Source of the DNA: JAJRTA01 sp965603125
Lineage (GTDB): Bacteria; Zixibacteria; MSB-5A5; GN15; FEB-12
DNA length: 64,000 bases
Direction of reading: 5' to 3'
Assembly: GCA_965603125.1 (NCBI GenBank)
Contig: CBFDBU010000010.1
Span: forward strand, 1-64,000
Part shown: one piece after another, positions 51,001 to 61,007 of the stretch
Layout of the letters: every line of letters begins with the position of its first letter
Position numbering within the stretch: position 1 is the first letter of the stretch
Program-made: the position numbers and the translations under genes
The notes under the pieces: model-generated
Told to the model about the DNA's origin: nothing
Database searches by the model: none
What the model saw: the letters and a program-made list of their open reading frames with translations, nothing else

Positions 51001-54000
51001 TCCGTGATCTCAACGATGGCTCGATTCACGATTACGGAAACGTCGTTGGAATTAGAGTTGGCGGTGGCAAAATCCATGTCACCGTCGTTGTCGAAATCAG
51101 CGGCAAAGACAGATGTGGGGTAGTTACCGACCGGAAACGATATAAACTCAGTGAAAGTGCCATTGCCGTTGTTGGTGAGAACCAGCAGATCGTTGCTGTT
51201 ACTGTTCGCCACCACGAGGTCGAGGAAACCGTCGCCGTCGACGTCGGCTGCGAATACGGAAGACGGCCTGTCGCCGACGGCGTACCTGACCGTATCGACG
51301 AAGGTGCCGTCCTGTTTGTTCCTGAGAAACGAGATACTGTCACCTTTGGCGTTTGCAGTCACCAGGTCAACGTAGTCGTCGCCGGTGAACTCGGCTGCAA
51401 TCACGCACACCGGGTCAAGACCGGCCACATACGCAGAGTCGAGGACAAATTCGCCGAAGCCGTTGTTCATCAGTACCGAAACGCTGTCGTGAAGGATGTT
51501 GGCGGTAACCAGGTCCAGGTCGTTGTCGTTGTCGAGGTCCGCGGCAACTACTGACTGCGGACTTATTCCCACCGCGAAATCACTGGGGCTGCCAAAGGTG
51601 CCGTCACCGTTACCGACCAGCAGCGACACGTCGTTGGAACCCTCGTTGGAAGTGACCAGGTCGAGCTTGCCGTCCCCGTTGAGATCGGCGGCCAGGATAC
51701 CGCCGGGATCGTCTCCGGTAGTGTACTCAACGTGAGCGGCAAAGCCGCCGCCTTCCTGGAGCAGCACTGAGACCTGGCTCGTGTTTCTATCGGCAGTAGC
51801 CAGATCGAGCAGGCCGTTACCATCCAGATCAGCCGCCACCACGGAGGCCGGACCGGAGGAGACTTCAAGGACGATATCGGGAAGGAAGGTACCGTCCCTG
51901 TCATTCAGCAGGATAGAGACGCTGTTGGTGTCGGTGTTTGCGACCACCAGATCCAGAAAGTCGTCGTCGTTAATATAGGCTGAAAAGACCGAGGAGGGTT
52001 TCTCCCGCACCGGGTAGACCACTTGAGGACCATAGGTGTCCGACCCGTGGAGGGCCTCGGTCGTAAAGGACCAGATAAAAGCGGTGTCAAGAGAATAGCC
52101 CTCGAGAGTCTTGACGTCAGTTGTGAGCACGACCGTGACGAGTTCGCCCTCCTTGAAATCCACGTCAGGGTCGAGAGTCGCCGTCTGATCGTTGTAAGCA
52201 ATGACACCCTGGTGCCGACCCGTGGAGCGAGCATTGACCACGAATGAGGTGGCGGTGATGGTCGCGTCATCCATATCCACGTCAAAAGTCACGGAGATGT
52301 CAGTTGCAACGGGTGTGTTTTTCGCGTTGGGCTCCGGTGACACGGACACGACATGGGGAATTGCCCGGTTGAAGAAAACCGTCACGGTGGAGTCGTATCT
52401 ATCCGCCGTTGCCAGGTCAACATCACCGTCGCCGTCGTAGTCGGCGGCAAAGAGTGAATTGGGAGCTTCCCCGGTCGGAAAAAGCGACGGTGCCGAGAAG
52501 TTGCTAGCACCATCGTTGAGGAGTACGGCAATGTCATCGGATTCGAAGTTGGCCACTGCCAGGTCCAGATCCCCATCACCGTCGTAGTCGGCGGCCGCGA
52601 CCTGGGACGGATTGTTACCGGCCTCGTACAGTTGCTGAGTGCCGAAAGTGCCGTCCTGGTTGTTCAGGAGAACCGAAACATCGTCGGACAGGCCGTTTGC
52701 CGTGACCAGGTCAGGAAGGGTGTCGCCGTTGACGTCGACTGCAATAACGGAATAGGGTATAGTGCCCACCATGTACCAAGCCTGGTCGGAGAAGTCGCCC
52801 TCGCCATCGCTCAGGAGAACCGAGACCCTGGCGGTGGCATCGTGCGAGACAGCCAGGTCAACGGCGCCATCCAGATTAAAGTCTTCCGCGCAGATGGAGT
52901 GGTTCTGCCAACTGACGGGGACAACTGTCCGCGGATCGAACCCGCCCTGGCCGTCGTTCCAAAGGATAGAAATCTCAGCGGCATTGTGTTGAGAGGTCGC
53001 CAGATCAGGATAGCCGTCGGCGTTCAAATCGATCGCCACGACGCTGAACGGTTGAGTACCTACAGCGTACCGCAGATGCTGTTGATAGGTGCCGTCCCCA
53101 TTATTCAGCAAGACAGACACATTGTTACCGTACTGGTTGGCAGTAACCAGGTCCATATAGCCGTCACGGTCGATATCAGCGGCCACCACGCAATACGGAG
53201 CTTGGCCGACCGGGTATTGCGAATCAACGGCATACGTGCCGTCCCCGTTGTTGAAAAGGACCGAGACACTGTCGGACATCCATTCGGCAGTAGCCATGTC
53301 GATGTCTCCGTCACCATCGAGGTCGGCCGCGAAAACCGACGCCGGAGCATCGTTCACCGCGTAGGCGGAGTCAACGGCAAAGGTGCCGAAGCCGCCGTCC
53401 ACGGCGGTTGTGAAGGTCCAGGTCAGAGCACTCTCCACGGGAAACCCCTCGGATGTGAGGATGCCCTCGGTAGCCACAACCGTTACCGGCTCGCCGGCGC
53501 TGAAGTCAGTGCCGGGGTCAGCGGTGGCTGTCTGGGAGGGGCCGTCGTAGCTGATTGCGGCCGAGGATGGACCGGAGGATCGCCCGGTTATGACCAGGCT
53601 GCTACCGTCAATGGACGAGCCGTTCATCTCGGCATCGAAAGTCACGGTGACATCCGTAGCGACGGAGACGTTCAGTTCTCCCGGCTCCGGCGTGACATCC
53701 ACAATCTGAGCAATCGTCCTGTTGAGCAGAACCGACACCTCATCGGAGTTTGCGTCGGCGGTAACCAAATCAACACCGCCGAAAGCATCTATGTCCGCGG
53801 CGCAGATAGAGTACGGATACGCACCCGTTGGAAAGAAGCTGCTTGAGCCGAAGACGCCGCTCCCGTTGTTGTGCATGATCGAGATATTGTCGGTGTCCCG
53901 GTTACACGTGGCCAGATCCATGTCACCGTCACCGTCGACATCAGCAGCAACGACAGAACTGGGGTAATCACCGACAGCATAATTCACGGCTGCTGCAAAG

Positions 54001-55154
54001 CCGCCGGCACCGTTGTTTATCAGCACCGAAACGCTGTCGTGTTTAGTGGCCGTAACTGCCAAATCGAGGTACCCGTCGTCGTCGAGGTCGGCGGCGCACA
54101 GAGCGAACGGGTCGTGAGACACTTCGATGATAACAGCACCGGGTACGAAGCTGCCGGAGCCGTCGTTGGACAGCACGGTGACCGTGTTTCCGGTCTGGTT
54201 GGCGGTGGCGAGGTCAAGGTCATCATCGTTGTTCAGGTCGGCCACAACGATCGAGGTCGGGTTCTCGCCAACACTATAGTTGTCAGGCGGGGTTGCGAAG
54301 GTACCGTTGCCGTTATTGGAGAAAACAGACACGTTGCTGGAAAAGGCATTGGCCACCGCCAGATCCACGTCCCCGTCGCCGTCGATGTCGATGGCGCATA
54401 CTGACAGTGGCTCGGTGCCGGCGATGTATGCCACGTGGTTCTGGAAGGTGCTGTCGCCATCATTGATGACGACCGAGATATTGTCCGTGTTGCGGTTGGC
54501 CGTCACCAGGTCGAGGTAGCCATCGCCGTCAAGATCAGCCGCACAGACGCCGAAAGGGTCCCCGCCTACTGCCAGAACGAGATCGTCGGAGAAAGTGCCG
54601 CCGCCCGCGTTGAATGCTACGGAGATGTTGTTGTCGCTGCCGTAGTTCGCTGTGACAATATCCGGTAGACCGTTACCGTCGACATCGGCCATTATCACCG
54701 TGCGCGGATCATCCCCGACCGAGTAACTCGTATCCACGGCAAAAGTACCCACGCCATCGTCGGTGGCCGCAGTGAAAGACCAAAGGCAAGGGCTGCCCAG
54801 GGGATTGCCGATGCTCGACTGAACAGCGGTCGTTAGTGCGATCAACACGACCTCTCCTTCGAAGAAGGCTGAGTCGGGATCGAATGTCGCGGTATAGGTC
54901 TGGTCGTCGTAGCTGTAGGTGCCGCTGTGCGGTCCCGAAGAGAGGCCGGCAATAATGAAAGAGGCACCGGTCAGTGTGGATGAATTCATGTCAATGTCAA
55001 AGGTCACCGAGACGTCGGCCGTAGCTGACACATCAAGGTCGTTCCGGAGCGGTGATGTGGATGTTACTGTCGGCGTCTGGGCGAAAAGGGCAGCGTTGCC
55101 GACCAGCAACGCCGTGATCGCAGCAGTGATAGTGTTTCGCAGCTTCCTACGCAT
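48087..55154 (-). CDS. Giant secreted protein of five [Ig-like + FG-GAP/VCBS] blocks with C-terminal dockerin
   Basis: A 2,355-residue protein. Signal peptide about residues 1-26. Five blocks of ~450 residues follow, starting near 28, 476, 928, 1375 and 1828. Each opens with an Ig-like (Big_5/SbsA-type) domain recognisable by ATD(I/V)(S/T)VTF and WSFT and then carries 7-8 FG-GAP/VCBS units of ~45-60 residues with Ca loops such as DLDGDGYLDLVTAN. It ends in a paired dockerin-like domain (about 2281-2355; GDVNGDWQE... IDIADLVYLVDYMFNQGP and a second copy). No catalytic motif is visible. A strong AAGGAGCG site precedes the ATG. Role: surface-exposed or scaffold-bound, inferred. Confidence 0.88.
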   Translation of the reverse strand: MRRKLRNTITAAITALLVGNAALFAQTPTVTSTSPLRNDLDVSATADVSVTFDIDMNSSTLTGASFIIAGLSSGPHSGTYSYDDQTYTATFDPDSAFFEGEVVLIALTTAVQSSIGNPLGSPCLWSFTAATDDGVGTFAVDTSYSVGDDPRTVIMADVDGNGLPDIVTANYGSDNNISVAFNAGGGTFSDDLVLAVGGDPFGVCAADLDGDGYLDLVTANRNTDNISVVINDGDSTFQNHVAYIAGTEPLSVCAIDIDGDGDVDLAVANAFSSNVSVFSNNGNGTFATPPDNYSVGENPTSIVVADLNNDDDLDLATANQTGNTVTVLSNDGSGSFVPGAVIIEVSHDPFALCAADLDDDGYLDLAVTATKHDSVSVLINNGAGGFAAAVNYAVGDYPSSVVAADVDGDGDMDLATCNRDTDNISIMHNNGSGVFGSSSFFPTGAYPYSICAADIDAFGGVDLVTADANSDEVSVLLNRTIAQIVDVTPEPGELNVSVATDVTVTFDAEMNGSSIDGSSLVITGRSSGPSSAAISYDGPSQTATADPGTDFSAGEPVTVVATEGILTSEGFPVESALTWTFTTAVDGGFGTFAVDSAYAVNDAPASVFAADLDGDGDIDMATAEWMSDSVSVLFNNGDGTYAVDSQYPVGQAPYCVVAADIDRDGYMDLVTANQYGNNVSVLLNNGDGTYQQHLRYAVGTQPFSVVAIDLNADGYPDLATSQHNAAEISILWNDGQGGFDPRTVVPVSWQNHSICAEDFNLDGAVDLAVSHDATARVSVLLSDGEGDFSDQAWYMVGTIPYSVIAVDVNGDTLPDLVTANGLSDDVSVLLNNQDGTFGTQQLYEAGNNPSQVAAADYDGDGDLDLAVANFESDDIAVLLNDGASNFSAPSLFPTGEAPNSLFAADYDGDGDVDLATADRYDSTVTVFFNRAIPHVVSVSPEPNAKNTPVATDISVTFDVDMDDATITATSFVVNARSTGRHQGVIAYNDQTATLDPDVDFKEGELVTVVLTTDVKTLEGYSLDTAFIWSFTTEALHGSDTYGPQVVYPVREKPSSVFSAYINDDDFLDLVVANTDTNSVSILLNDRDGTFLPDIVLEVSSGPASVVAADLDGNGLLDLATADRNTSQVSVLLQEGGGFAAHVEYTTGDDPGGILAADLNGDGKLDLVTSNEGSNDVSLLVGNGDGTFGSPSDFAVGISPQSVVAADLDNDNDLDLVTANILHDSVSVLMNNGFGEFVLDSAYVAGLDPVCVIAAEFTGDDYVDLVTANAKGDSISFLRNKQDGTFVDTVRYAVGDRPSSVFAADVDGDGFLDLVVANSNSNDLLVLTNNGNGTFTEFISFPVGNYPTSVFAADFDNDGDMDFATANSNSNDVSVIVNRAIVEITELTPAPNELNLPPSTDISVTFNYSMNGDSFHDSSFVVYSSLTGKHSGTISYDDPTMTATFDPVVNFDHGEVVTMIVTSDVKSIQDYPLDTSHTWSFTTIVNEGIGTFAVDSAYEVKEEPTCVIAACLNDDAFPDLVVANAASDSLSVLLSNGDGTFSPQALYEVGDNPISVVAADMDGNGSLDLVSANYDEDSVSILLNNGNGTFATQTKVVVGSKPRSVFAADLSGDGYVDLGVVNMLSSNVSVLLNNGDSTFAEQSVYETGLSPQSVCAADLNDDGALDLATADSSGTVSLLLNNGDGTGFNLDSAYSVDGGPMALLAADLNDDGHLDLATADHSTDSVSILISNQDGTFADCVNYAVGSEPLSIATADLDADGDLDLTTANFGSASVSVLLNNDDGTFAEHAAYDAGEGPLSVFAADLQIDGDIDLVVANASANTVSVLWNRALFQIASVWPPPNRADIASDADISVTFNDDVEASSFNSSSLIVMAKSKGLQHGSFSYDAPSRTASFHPDSTFKAGEVVTAVLLPEVNSAEGYPLDSGRVWSFTARAVRSAGSFGDHLDNSIGVSPRGAFAADFDGDGHLDIATANLLFHTVSIMLNAGDSTFVLDATYSVGNSPYSVFSGDFDGDDDMDLATANGGEDSVTILINDGTGDFGNEVTYQVGLNPRSLFAADLDGDGDLDLATANTGEDSVTILKNDGLGVFTLDSAYVVGDHPYCIFAGDFDNDGDIDLVTANKFDGSVSILMNNGNGVFAPAVVYPVGVFPQSVFAADLTGNDRLDLAAANVTSGDVSVLYNNGEGSFSPGATYDVGDIPYSLVAADLDGDGDIDLATANGVSNDVSVLRNSGGGIYNSSRQYATGINPQVVVAADFDGDGDLDLVTVNENTQDMSLLLNKDEEYICGDVNGDWQEVIDIADLVYLVDYMFNQGPEPPDLRAANMDGENGTLIDIADLVYLVDYMFVNGPEPICDL

Positions 55155-55315
55155 GATCGCTCCTTATTATCAAAGCAGTGCTTATCTTCAGTCCTGTTTT
55201 CCGATTCATCGGGCGTCGTCGCTCCCGATCGACCGGTCACGGATCCCGCGACTTCAGCGGGACCCGCTAAACCTATCCGTTCATTCTCCTTTCCATGTTC
55301 ATGCCCGGCTCCACT
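55155..55315. other. Short gap between the two giant genes
   Basis: 161 nt with a perfect hairpin TCCCGC-gacttca-GCGGGA near 55244-55262 and no T run. The two genes point the same way, so read-through from the upstream promoter is possible. Confidence 0.4.
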
Positions 55316-58300
55316 CTATGGGCAACTGACGGGCGGCGGGTCGCCATTGAACATAAAGTCCACTAGGTAGACCAGGTCGTCGATAGCCAGCACACCGCCC
55401 CCGTCGCCGTTTACGTCCGATTCGTCAAAACAGACCGGCGCCGGGCCCTGATTGAACATGTAGTCGACAAGGTAAACCAAATCCGCTATGTCAATCAACA
55501 CGGCGTTATCGTAGTTGATATCGCCTCTTATCGGCGGGATACAGCACTCACCGATTCTTCGGTACAGACCGGCCGGTCCCGGCGCCTGCACGGGAGAATC
55601 GAAGCCGAACTTCAGATAAGCGAAATTGATTATCTCAGCACCGGACATTAGGCCCTGATCGGGATTCACAGAATAAGTGATATAGCCTTCACCGTCCGGG
55701 GGCGACACGTTTGGCGGCAGGTAGATCTTATCGCAGTACCATGTAAGCTCGCCGGTCAGAACGTCGAATCCCACGAACCTGCAGGCTTCCGGATGACTCA
55801 TCTCCCCGATGCTGAGGGAACTGGAACTCCAATCAAGGTTGACATCGAGCGTGTCAACAATCTCAATAGATGAGATCGGTGCGGTAGCCTCTGCTGCATT
55901 CTCGAAAGCTATCGTATACGAGAGTCGCTGATCCGGCTCTATGGCATAGGCCAGATTAGTCCCGTTGGGAGAAGCCAACTTGTCGGCACTGTAGGCAGTT
56001 CGCGTGCCCGATTTAGAGGGGTTGGTCACGATCTGGGCGTGGCGAACGTAGTCGTTGCGGCTGTTGCCGTCCGCGGTAGTAGTCGATAGCCACATCTCCG
56101 TGACCAGCGTGTCAAAACCGGGCGTTACCTGGGATGACAGCGTACCATAGGGTACGATGCGATTCCAGTCATTGGAAGGTTCAATCGTGCCCAGCGACAT
56201 TACTATCGTATCACCCACAAAGCTGTACTGGCCTGGGTTTATGACGGCCCCGGAGGAATCTCTGATTCCCTCAAACGCCATCGCAGCCGGAAGGAGCACC
56301 TTCAGAGTGCAGTCCTCGGCGGGTAGATTGCCGGCGTTGTGGAATGAACACCAGTACCAGATATCATACCCGGGCCGGGAACCCCAGGCGTTGATATTGA
56401 CCTCGGCGTACAGATCGGACCACAGAATGTTCCGCACCTGGATGAACTCAAGCTTCTTGTGGGGGTTCGATTCTTCCACGGCGTTGCGCACTGTAAGAGT
56501 GACTTCAAACCGTCCGGGATAGCCGTACTTGTGGGTCGGATTCTGGACGGAACTGTGCTGGCCGTCACCGAAGTCCCAGTCCCACCAATCGGGGGCGCCG
56601 GTTGTATCGGCGTAGAACTGGAACACCGTCGACGTATCACCGGCCGTCGGGGTGGCCGTGAAGTCGGCAACCAGGTCGATCGGGTCAACAACCGTGAAGC
56701 AGTATGGTCCACCCCAATCCGGTACGTAGGTCTCGCTGCCCGTCGCCCAGATCCATTCGTTGCTGGGAGGATACCAGGTCGAATCCAGGCAGACTTCAGC
56801 GCCGCGGAACTTGGCATCAATAGGATCGAGGGTGATAGTGTATGCCACTATGTCAAGACCGTTAGGCACGCCGACACCCTGCAGGGCGTATCCTCCAAAC
56901 CCGGTAGTGTCGCCACTCGCGCCGAAACTATTGACAAACCGGCCGCCATCAAGGCTGGTGGAATCGTCGAAACCGCTTGTGCTGACTGCGCTGCTCACAC
57001 TTATCGGAGTTCCGGTGGGCGAGTAGATGCGGAAACCGTTCGTCAGGCCGGGGATATCAGTACCCTTGGTGGCGATTACGTTCGAGACCCTGATGTGGAA
57101 CGTGATCGGTTCACCCGCTCTTATGTAGCGGCTTGAATGATAGAGCCCGTCAACGTAGTCAAGGTATACGTTTCCGCCAGGCTGCGTAGAGCGGCTGGTC
57201 TGCTTTCCGCCGATGGGAGGGGGAGGGGGGGGACCGCCTTGAAACAGGTAGCCCACCAGGTACGTCAGGTCTCCCACATCCACACCAGGCACTCCATCCA
57301 TGTCCGCTGCTTCCATTATCGGCGGCGGCGGCCCACTCCCGAACAGGTATGCAACCAGGTAGGTGATATCGCCGACGTTAACACGGCTGTCGTCGTTGAC
57401 ATCACCGCAGACGTAGACCGGTTCCGGCCTGATATGGTCGTCGTACCACTGATGGCAGGCCTCAGCATCGGCGATAAAGGCTGCATAGTTGACGTTGCTG
57501 GTGATCATGCACTTGTAGACCTCTAACGTGTCATCCGGGCCAAGGGTGTAATCCCAGCGGAATGTCATCACCGCGTGCAGATCGGCATCAACCGAATCCG
57601 AGAGCACATAACCTTCGTTGTTGGCCATGTACATGTATATCGAATCCGGAACGAACGCGCCCGCGGGATAGACCTGGGTCGAGTTGTCCATTGTGTAGCA
57701 GCCGTACTGCTCACCCGCCGGTTCACCGTTCTCTAAGATTTGCAGCAGCTCGATGCCGCCGTAACGATCACTGTTGTTCATGCACTCGTAAGCATCATCC
57801 TGGTCCCACTCCGAACCCTGCTGATAAATCAGGCGGAGGCCGGGATCGAAACCGCAGCGGTTACGAGCCGCCGAGTCGGAGGGAATATCCCAATCGATCG
57901 CCTCACCAATGGCCAGACCCTCGTGCGTCTCGCCATCCTGGGCGTAGACCTTCATGTACTGAATCAGGAAGTGACAACTGTCAACCGCCGCGCGCGGCGC
58001 AATCCAGTTATTCTCAAACATGATACCAGAGTCACGCGTCACGAACGAAGACTGGAACACCTCGTAGTCGCCCATGTCGGTCGGCGGCGTGTGGCTCCAT
58101 GGGAAGAAACCATTATCAGAGAGGTAACCGTCGCCGAAGATCGACCAGTTGCAGCGGACCGTGTCGGTCGCATCCATCCAGCAGATCACCGGTGAGGCGT
58201 CATTGACATAGATCGTGGCGTTACCCGGAATGGTGTCACCCGGACTGCCTTCCTCGGCGTCGTCACAGTCACCATAGTCGAAGTAATCCATGTTGACCTG

Positions 58301-60613
58301 CCCGATGCCCTGTTGACCCCAGTTGCCGTTGTTGCCAACAGTCAGAGCCATGCATGCGTCTTCGTCACCGGCATAAATGGTATCCCAGACCGGCGTTATA
58401 ACCGTGTCCACAACCCGGTGCTCGATCTCAATGGTGTCGGGACCGGTTACATGGTTACCGCCTATGATCAGACGACCGGAAAGAATAGTCACCATGCCCG
58501 GGTCGCCACCAACCGTACCCAGGGCATTAATGTACACCTGACCGGTCATAATACCGGCAAGACCAGACGGAAGGACGACGGTACCCTGCAAGTTGCCCGA
58601 AACATCCAGCCAGCCGGCAGGCCCTTCATCTTCTTCAGGTGTCACCGTGAAGGTAGCAGCCGAGTTACCCGTGTTCTCCAGCACCAGATCGGTGTCATGG
58701 ATCACGTATTGATGGGACCAGGAGGGGAAACCAATTGAGGTCCACGACGGCGCCAGCAGAGGCGTCGCCTCCGGGTCCACACAGACCAACTGGAATGATT
58801 GCACGTTAGCATTCTGCCAAGAGCCCTCATTCTGGACAATAGCACCCGCATCCGGGTCACTGATGTACTGCACGCTCATATACCAACCGTTGTCTACGGC
58901 AAGATCCCCCGCAGGGAGCAATATCTCAGCTCCCGTCATGTCGTCGCCGACAATGTTGGTGCCAAAGCGCGCCATCGACGGCCAGTGATCCGACTCACAG
59001 CGACCACCCGTGCCGCTGGCGGAGTCACAACCCGGCGTATGCGAGTTGGTCAGGTTACGAGGCAGATCCCAGGTCAGACCACCATCGTCCGAAACAGCCA
59101 GGTACAGTTCGCCGTTGGCCGAACCTACCACGTCCCCAGTCTGAGCACGGGCAGCACAGTCGTCCATCATGATATTGGGATCGTTGAACTGAACCCACAG
59201 GTAATACAGCCTGCCGTTGCACTCGGAAATGGTCATCTTGGAACCATTCATCTGCCAGGCGCCACCGTTACAGGTCGTTTGGTTCCAGTCCAGGTTCCCG
59301 GCGGTACGAATGATGGCGTTGTCAGTCTGCGGGTCAGGCCCGTCGAAACCTCCAGTCCCCAGGTTCTCACCCCAGTGGAACATACGGCAGTTCAGACCGA
59401 TGTAACCGCCACTACCGGCGTCAGCCGGCCAGATACGGCCGCTCCAGCCAATATGCAGAGCGTTAACACCGTTGGCCGCATCCTGCGTGATCAGGGCCGA
59501 CAGGTCGGTGTAAGGACGGAAACCAGCCTCACCGTCAACGTTCTTGGTCACGTTAACACGAGGATTGAAGTCAGCGCCGTAGTTGTCCGAAATCTGGTAG
59601 TAGATATCATTGTCCAGCTGGACAAAGGGCGAGGTACCGGAACAGGTGTCGCAGTCACCGTCATTGGGCAGGTTGCCCGTCCAGACCAGGGCCATCTTGC
59701 CGTCGGTCATGGAGCAGGCCACATCCTGCGAGAGATCATAAATGGTGTCGATCACGTAAGGCGGATAATCCCAGGCGCCATCCATTCCAATTCCCACCTT
59801 GCGGAAATAGTAGATCACCAGTTGGTCACCTGCGCCTGGTGAGGAGGATTGCGCAATCACGTGTGTTACCGGCTCGTGCCCGGCCACGTCATGATAACGC
59901 ATGGCCGGCCAGGACGCCGAATTCCCCGTCATGGCGGGATAGGACTGCACACTGTCAGGCACACGGGAAGTTAGACCGAAATAGGCGCACATCGGACAGT
60001 AATCGTAGTACACCTGGCTAGCGCAGCCGCTCCCCTGGTTGTTGTGGCAGATTATGACGGCTTGGTTTGCGGCCTGAAGAATGGTTTCACCCTCAGTCCG
60101 CAGCATCTGGGTCACATCAAGACCGCCGCCTGCGGCATATTCACTCGGAGACTGAACGGACACCCCCAGGCCAGGATAAAGTTGCGTGCCGGTCTGACCC
60201 ATGTAGCAGTTGTAGTAGATATGATAATCTTCCAGAACCGGACCCGGCAACTGCATATAGCAGTAATGAATCGCGAAGCCATAATCCATACCGTCACCCA
60301 AGTCAGGACCCCAACCCCAGTCGACCATGCGGCCCATCGAGCCGTTACGCTGTTGGTCGTACCAGGTCTCACCGACCTTGACTCCGGGAGATGCCGTGGC
60401 GACCCCGGCACCGCCTAAAGACATAGCCGGTGCGCTTCTGTCTGGGGCGGCTGTCGACCTGGTTTCATCCGGAAACACGTATTGCATCGCCCGCGCTACA
60501 TGGGGATTGGCAATGTCGCTCTCCTGCGGGGAGTCTTTCCCCGAAACCGGAGCAACCAGCATGACAACGGCAAATGCGGTAATCATCGTCCGTGAAAAAA
60601 CTCCTCCTGTCAT
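55316..60613 (-). CDS. Giant secreted protein with two dockerin pairs and a PKD domain
   Basis: A 1,765-residue protein. Signal peptide about residues 1-25. The first ~1,050 residues are an unclassified extracellular region, with DDGGLTWDLPRNLT-like BNR/sialidase-type strands near residue 520. A dockerin-like pair lies at about 1062-1130 (VCGDVNDDSRVNVGDITYLVAYLF, DMDGVPGVDVGDLTYLVGYLF), then a beta-rich part, a PKD domain at about 1308-1395 (WWDWDFGDGQHSSVQNPTHKY), and a terminal dockerin pair (about 1694-1765, GDINYDNAVLIDIADLVYLVDYMF). AGGAGGTTAAG precedes the ATG. No cohesin partner is in the window. Confidence 0.87.
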   Translation of the reverse strand: MTGGVFSRTMITAFAVVMLVAPVSGKDSPQESDIANPHVARAMQYVFPDETRSTAAPDRSAPAMSLGGAGVATASPGVKVGETWYDQQRNGSMGRMVDWGWGPDLGDGMDYGFAIHYCYMQLPGPVLEDYHIYYNCYMGQTGTQLYPGLGVSVQSPSEYAAGGGLDVTQMLRTEGETILQAANQAVIICHNNQGSGCASQVYYDYCPMCAYFGLTSRVPDSVQSYPAMTGNSASWPAMRYHDVAGHEPVTHVIAQSSSPGAGDQLVIYYFRKVGIGMDGAWDYPPYVIDTIYDLSQDVACSMTDGKMALVWTGNLPNDGDCDTCSGTSPFVQLDNDIYYQISDNYGADFNPRVNVTKNVDGEAGFRPYTDLSALITQDAANGVNALHIGWSGRIWPADAGSGGYIGLNCRMFHWGENLGTGGFDGPDPQTDNAIIRTAGNLDWNQTTCNGGAWQMNGSKMTISECNGRLYYLWVQFNDPNIMMDDCAARAQTGDVVGSANGELYLAVSDDGGLTWDLPRNLTNSHTPGCDSASGTGGRCESDHWPSMARFGTNIVGDDMTGAEILLPAGDLAVDNGWYMSVQYISDPDAGAIVQNEGSWQNANVQSFQLVCVDPEATPLLAPSWTSIGFPSWSHQYVIHDTDLVLENTGNSAATFTVTPEEDEGPAGWLDVSGNLQGTVVLPSGLAGIMTGQVYINALGTVGGDPGMVTILSGRLIIGGNHVTGPDTIEIEHRVVDTVITPVWDTIYAGDEDACMALTVGNNGNWGQQGIGQVNMDYFDYGDCDDAEEGSPGDTIPGNATIYVNDASPVICWMDATDTVRCNWSIFGDGYLSDNGFFPWSHTPPTDMGDYEVFQSSFVTRDSGIMFENNWIAPRAAVDSCHFLIQYMKVYAQDGETHEGLAIGEAIDWDIPSDSAARNRCGFDPGLRLIYQQGSEWDQDDAYECMNNSDRYGGIELLQILENGEPAGEQYGCYTMDNSTQVYPAGAFVPDSIYMYMANNEGYVLSDSVDADLHAVMTFRWDYTLGPDDTLEVYKCMITSNVNYAAFIADAEACHQWYDDHIRPEPVYVCGDVNDDSRVNVGDITYLVAYLFGSGPPPPIMEAADMDGVPGVDVGDLTYLVGYLFQGGPPPPPPIGGKQTSRSTQPGGNVYLDYVDGLYHSSRYIRAGEPITFHIRVSNVIATKGTDIPGLTNGFRIYSPTGTPISVSSAVSTSGFDDSTSLDGGRFVNSFGASGDTTGFGGYALQGVGVPNGLDIVAYTITLDPIDAKFRGAEVCLDSTWYPPSNEWIWATGSETYVPDWGGPYCFTVVDPIDLVADFTATPTAGDTSTVFQFYADTTGAPDWWDWDFGDGQHSSVQNPTHKYGYPGRFEVTLTVRNAVEESNPHKKLEFIQVRNILWSDLYAEVNINAWGSRPGYDIWYWCSFHNAGNLPAEDCTLKVLLPAAMAFEGIRDSSGAVINPGQYSFVGDTIVMSLGTIEPSNDWNRIVPYGTLSSQVTPGFDTLVTEMWLSTTTADGNSRNDYVRHAQIVTNPSKSGTRTAYSADKLASPNGTNLAYAIEPDQRLSYTIAFENAAEATAPISSIEIVDTLDVNLDWSSSSLSIGEMSHPEACRFVGFDVLTGELTWYCDKIYLPPNVSPPDGEGYITYSVNPDQGLMSGAEIINFAYLKFGFDSPVQAPGPAGLYRRIGECCIPPIRGDINYDNAVLIDIADLVYLVDYMFNQGPAPVCFDESDVNGDGGGVLAIDDLVYLVDFMFNGDPPPVSCP

Positions 60614-60866
60614 CTTAACCTCCTCCAGGAAAAAGACGTATCTCGATCAGATTTGAGTATTGGCCTATACATGGCCGTTGCGTCTACATTTACTCCGGCC
60701 TCAAGCCGGAACCGGGATTATTCCCTGCATACTATAATTAGAGTTAGCTATTTCTCTGGCCCTGACTCCTGTATCGATCCGTAACGCGGGACCGTGGGGA
60801 TGCTGCAACCCCTGGTAAGTTAGAGGAGTCGCCCGCGACACCCCATTAACCGTATCCGACATTTTA
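60614..60866 (-). other. Long 5' leader of the dockerin protein gene
   Basis: About 245 nt between the promoter and the start codon. It contains stems such as CCGGC-ttga-GGCCGG. It matches no riboswitch I can recognise, but its length and folding suggest post-transcriptional control. Confidence 0.4.
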
Positions 60867-60895
60867 AATATATGGAGCCCATCCGCTTCTGTCAA
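60867..60895 (-). promoter_or_regulatory. Near-perfect sigma-70 promoter of the dockerin protein gene
   Basis: TTGACA (60895-60890) and TATATT (60872-60867) with a 17-nt spacer on the minus strand. Transcription would start near 60860. Confidence 0.8.
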
Positions 60896-61007
60896 GTGGA
60901 AAGAGCCGCGTCTGAGGCCTGCGGACCTCGTTCACCTATAGTGGAGAAGGGAATCCCGACGTTCGGATATCACGCGGCCGCTTCCGCGAAACGCCCTTAG
61001 TAGCTTG

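Noticed and set aside
52632..53846. 404-residue plus-strand reading frame
   Set aside because: It is antisense to the FG-GAP protein gene, whose repetitive codon bias opens frames on the other strand; no signal peptide or family motif is visible.
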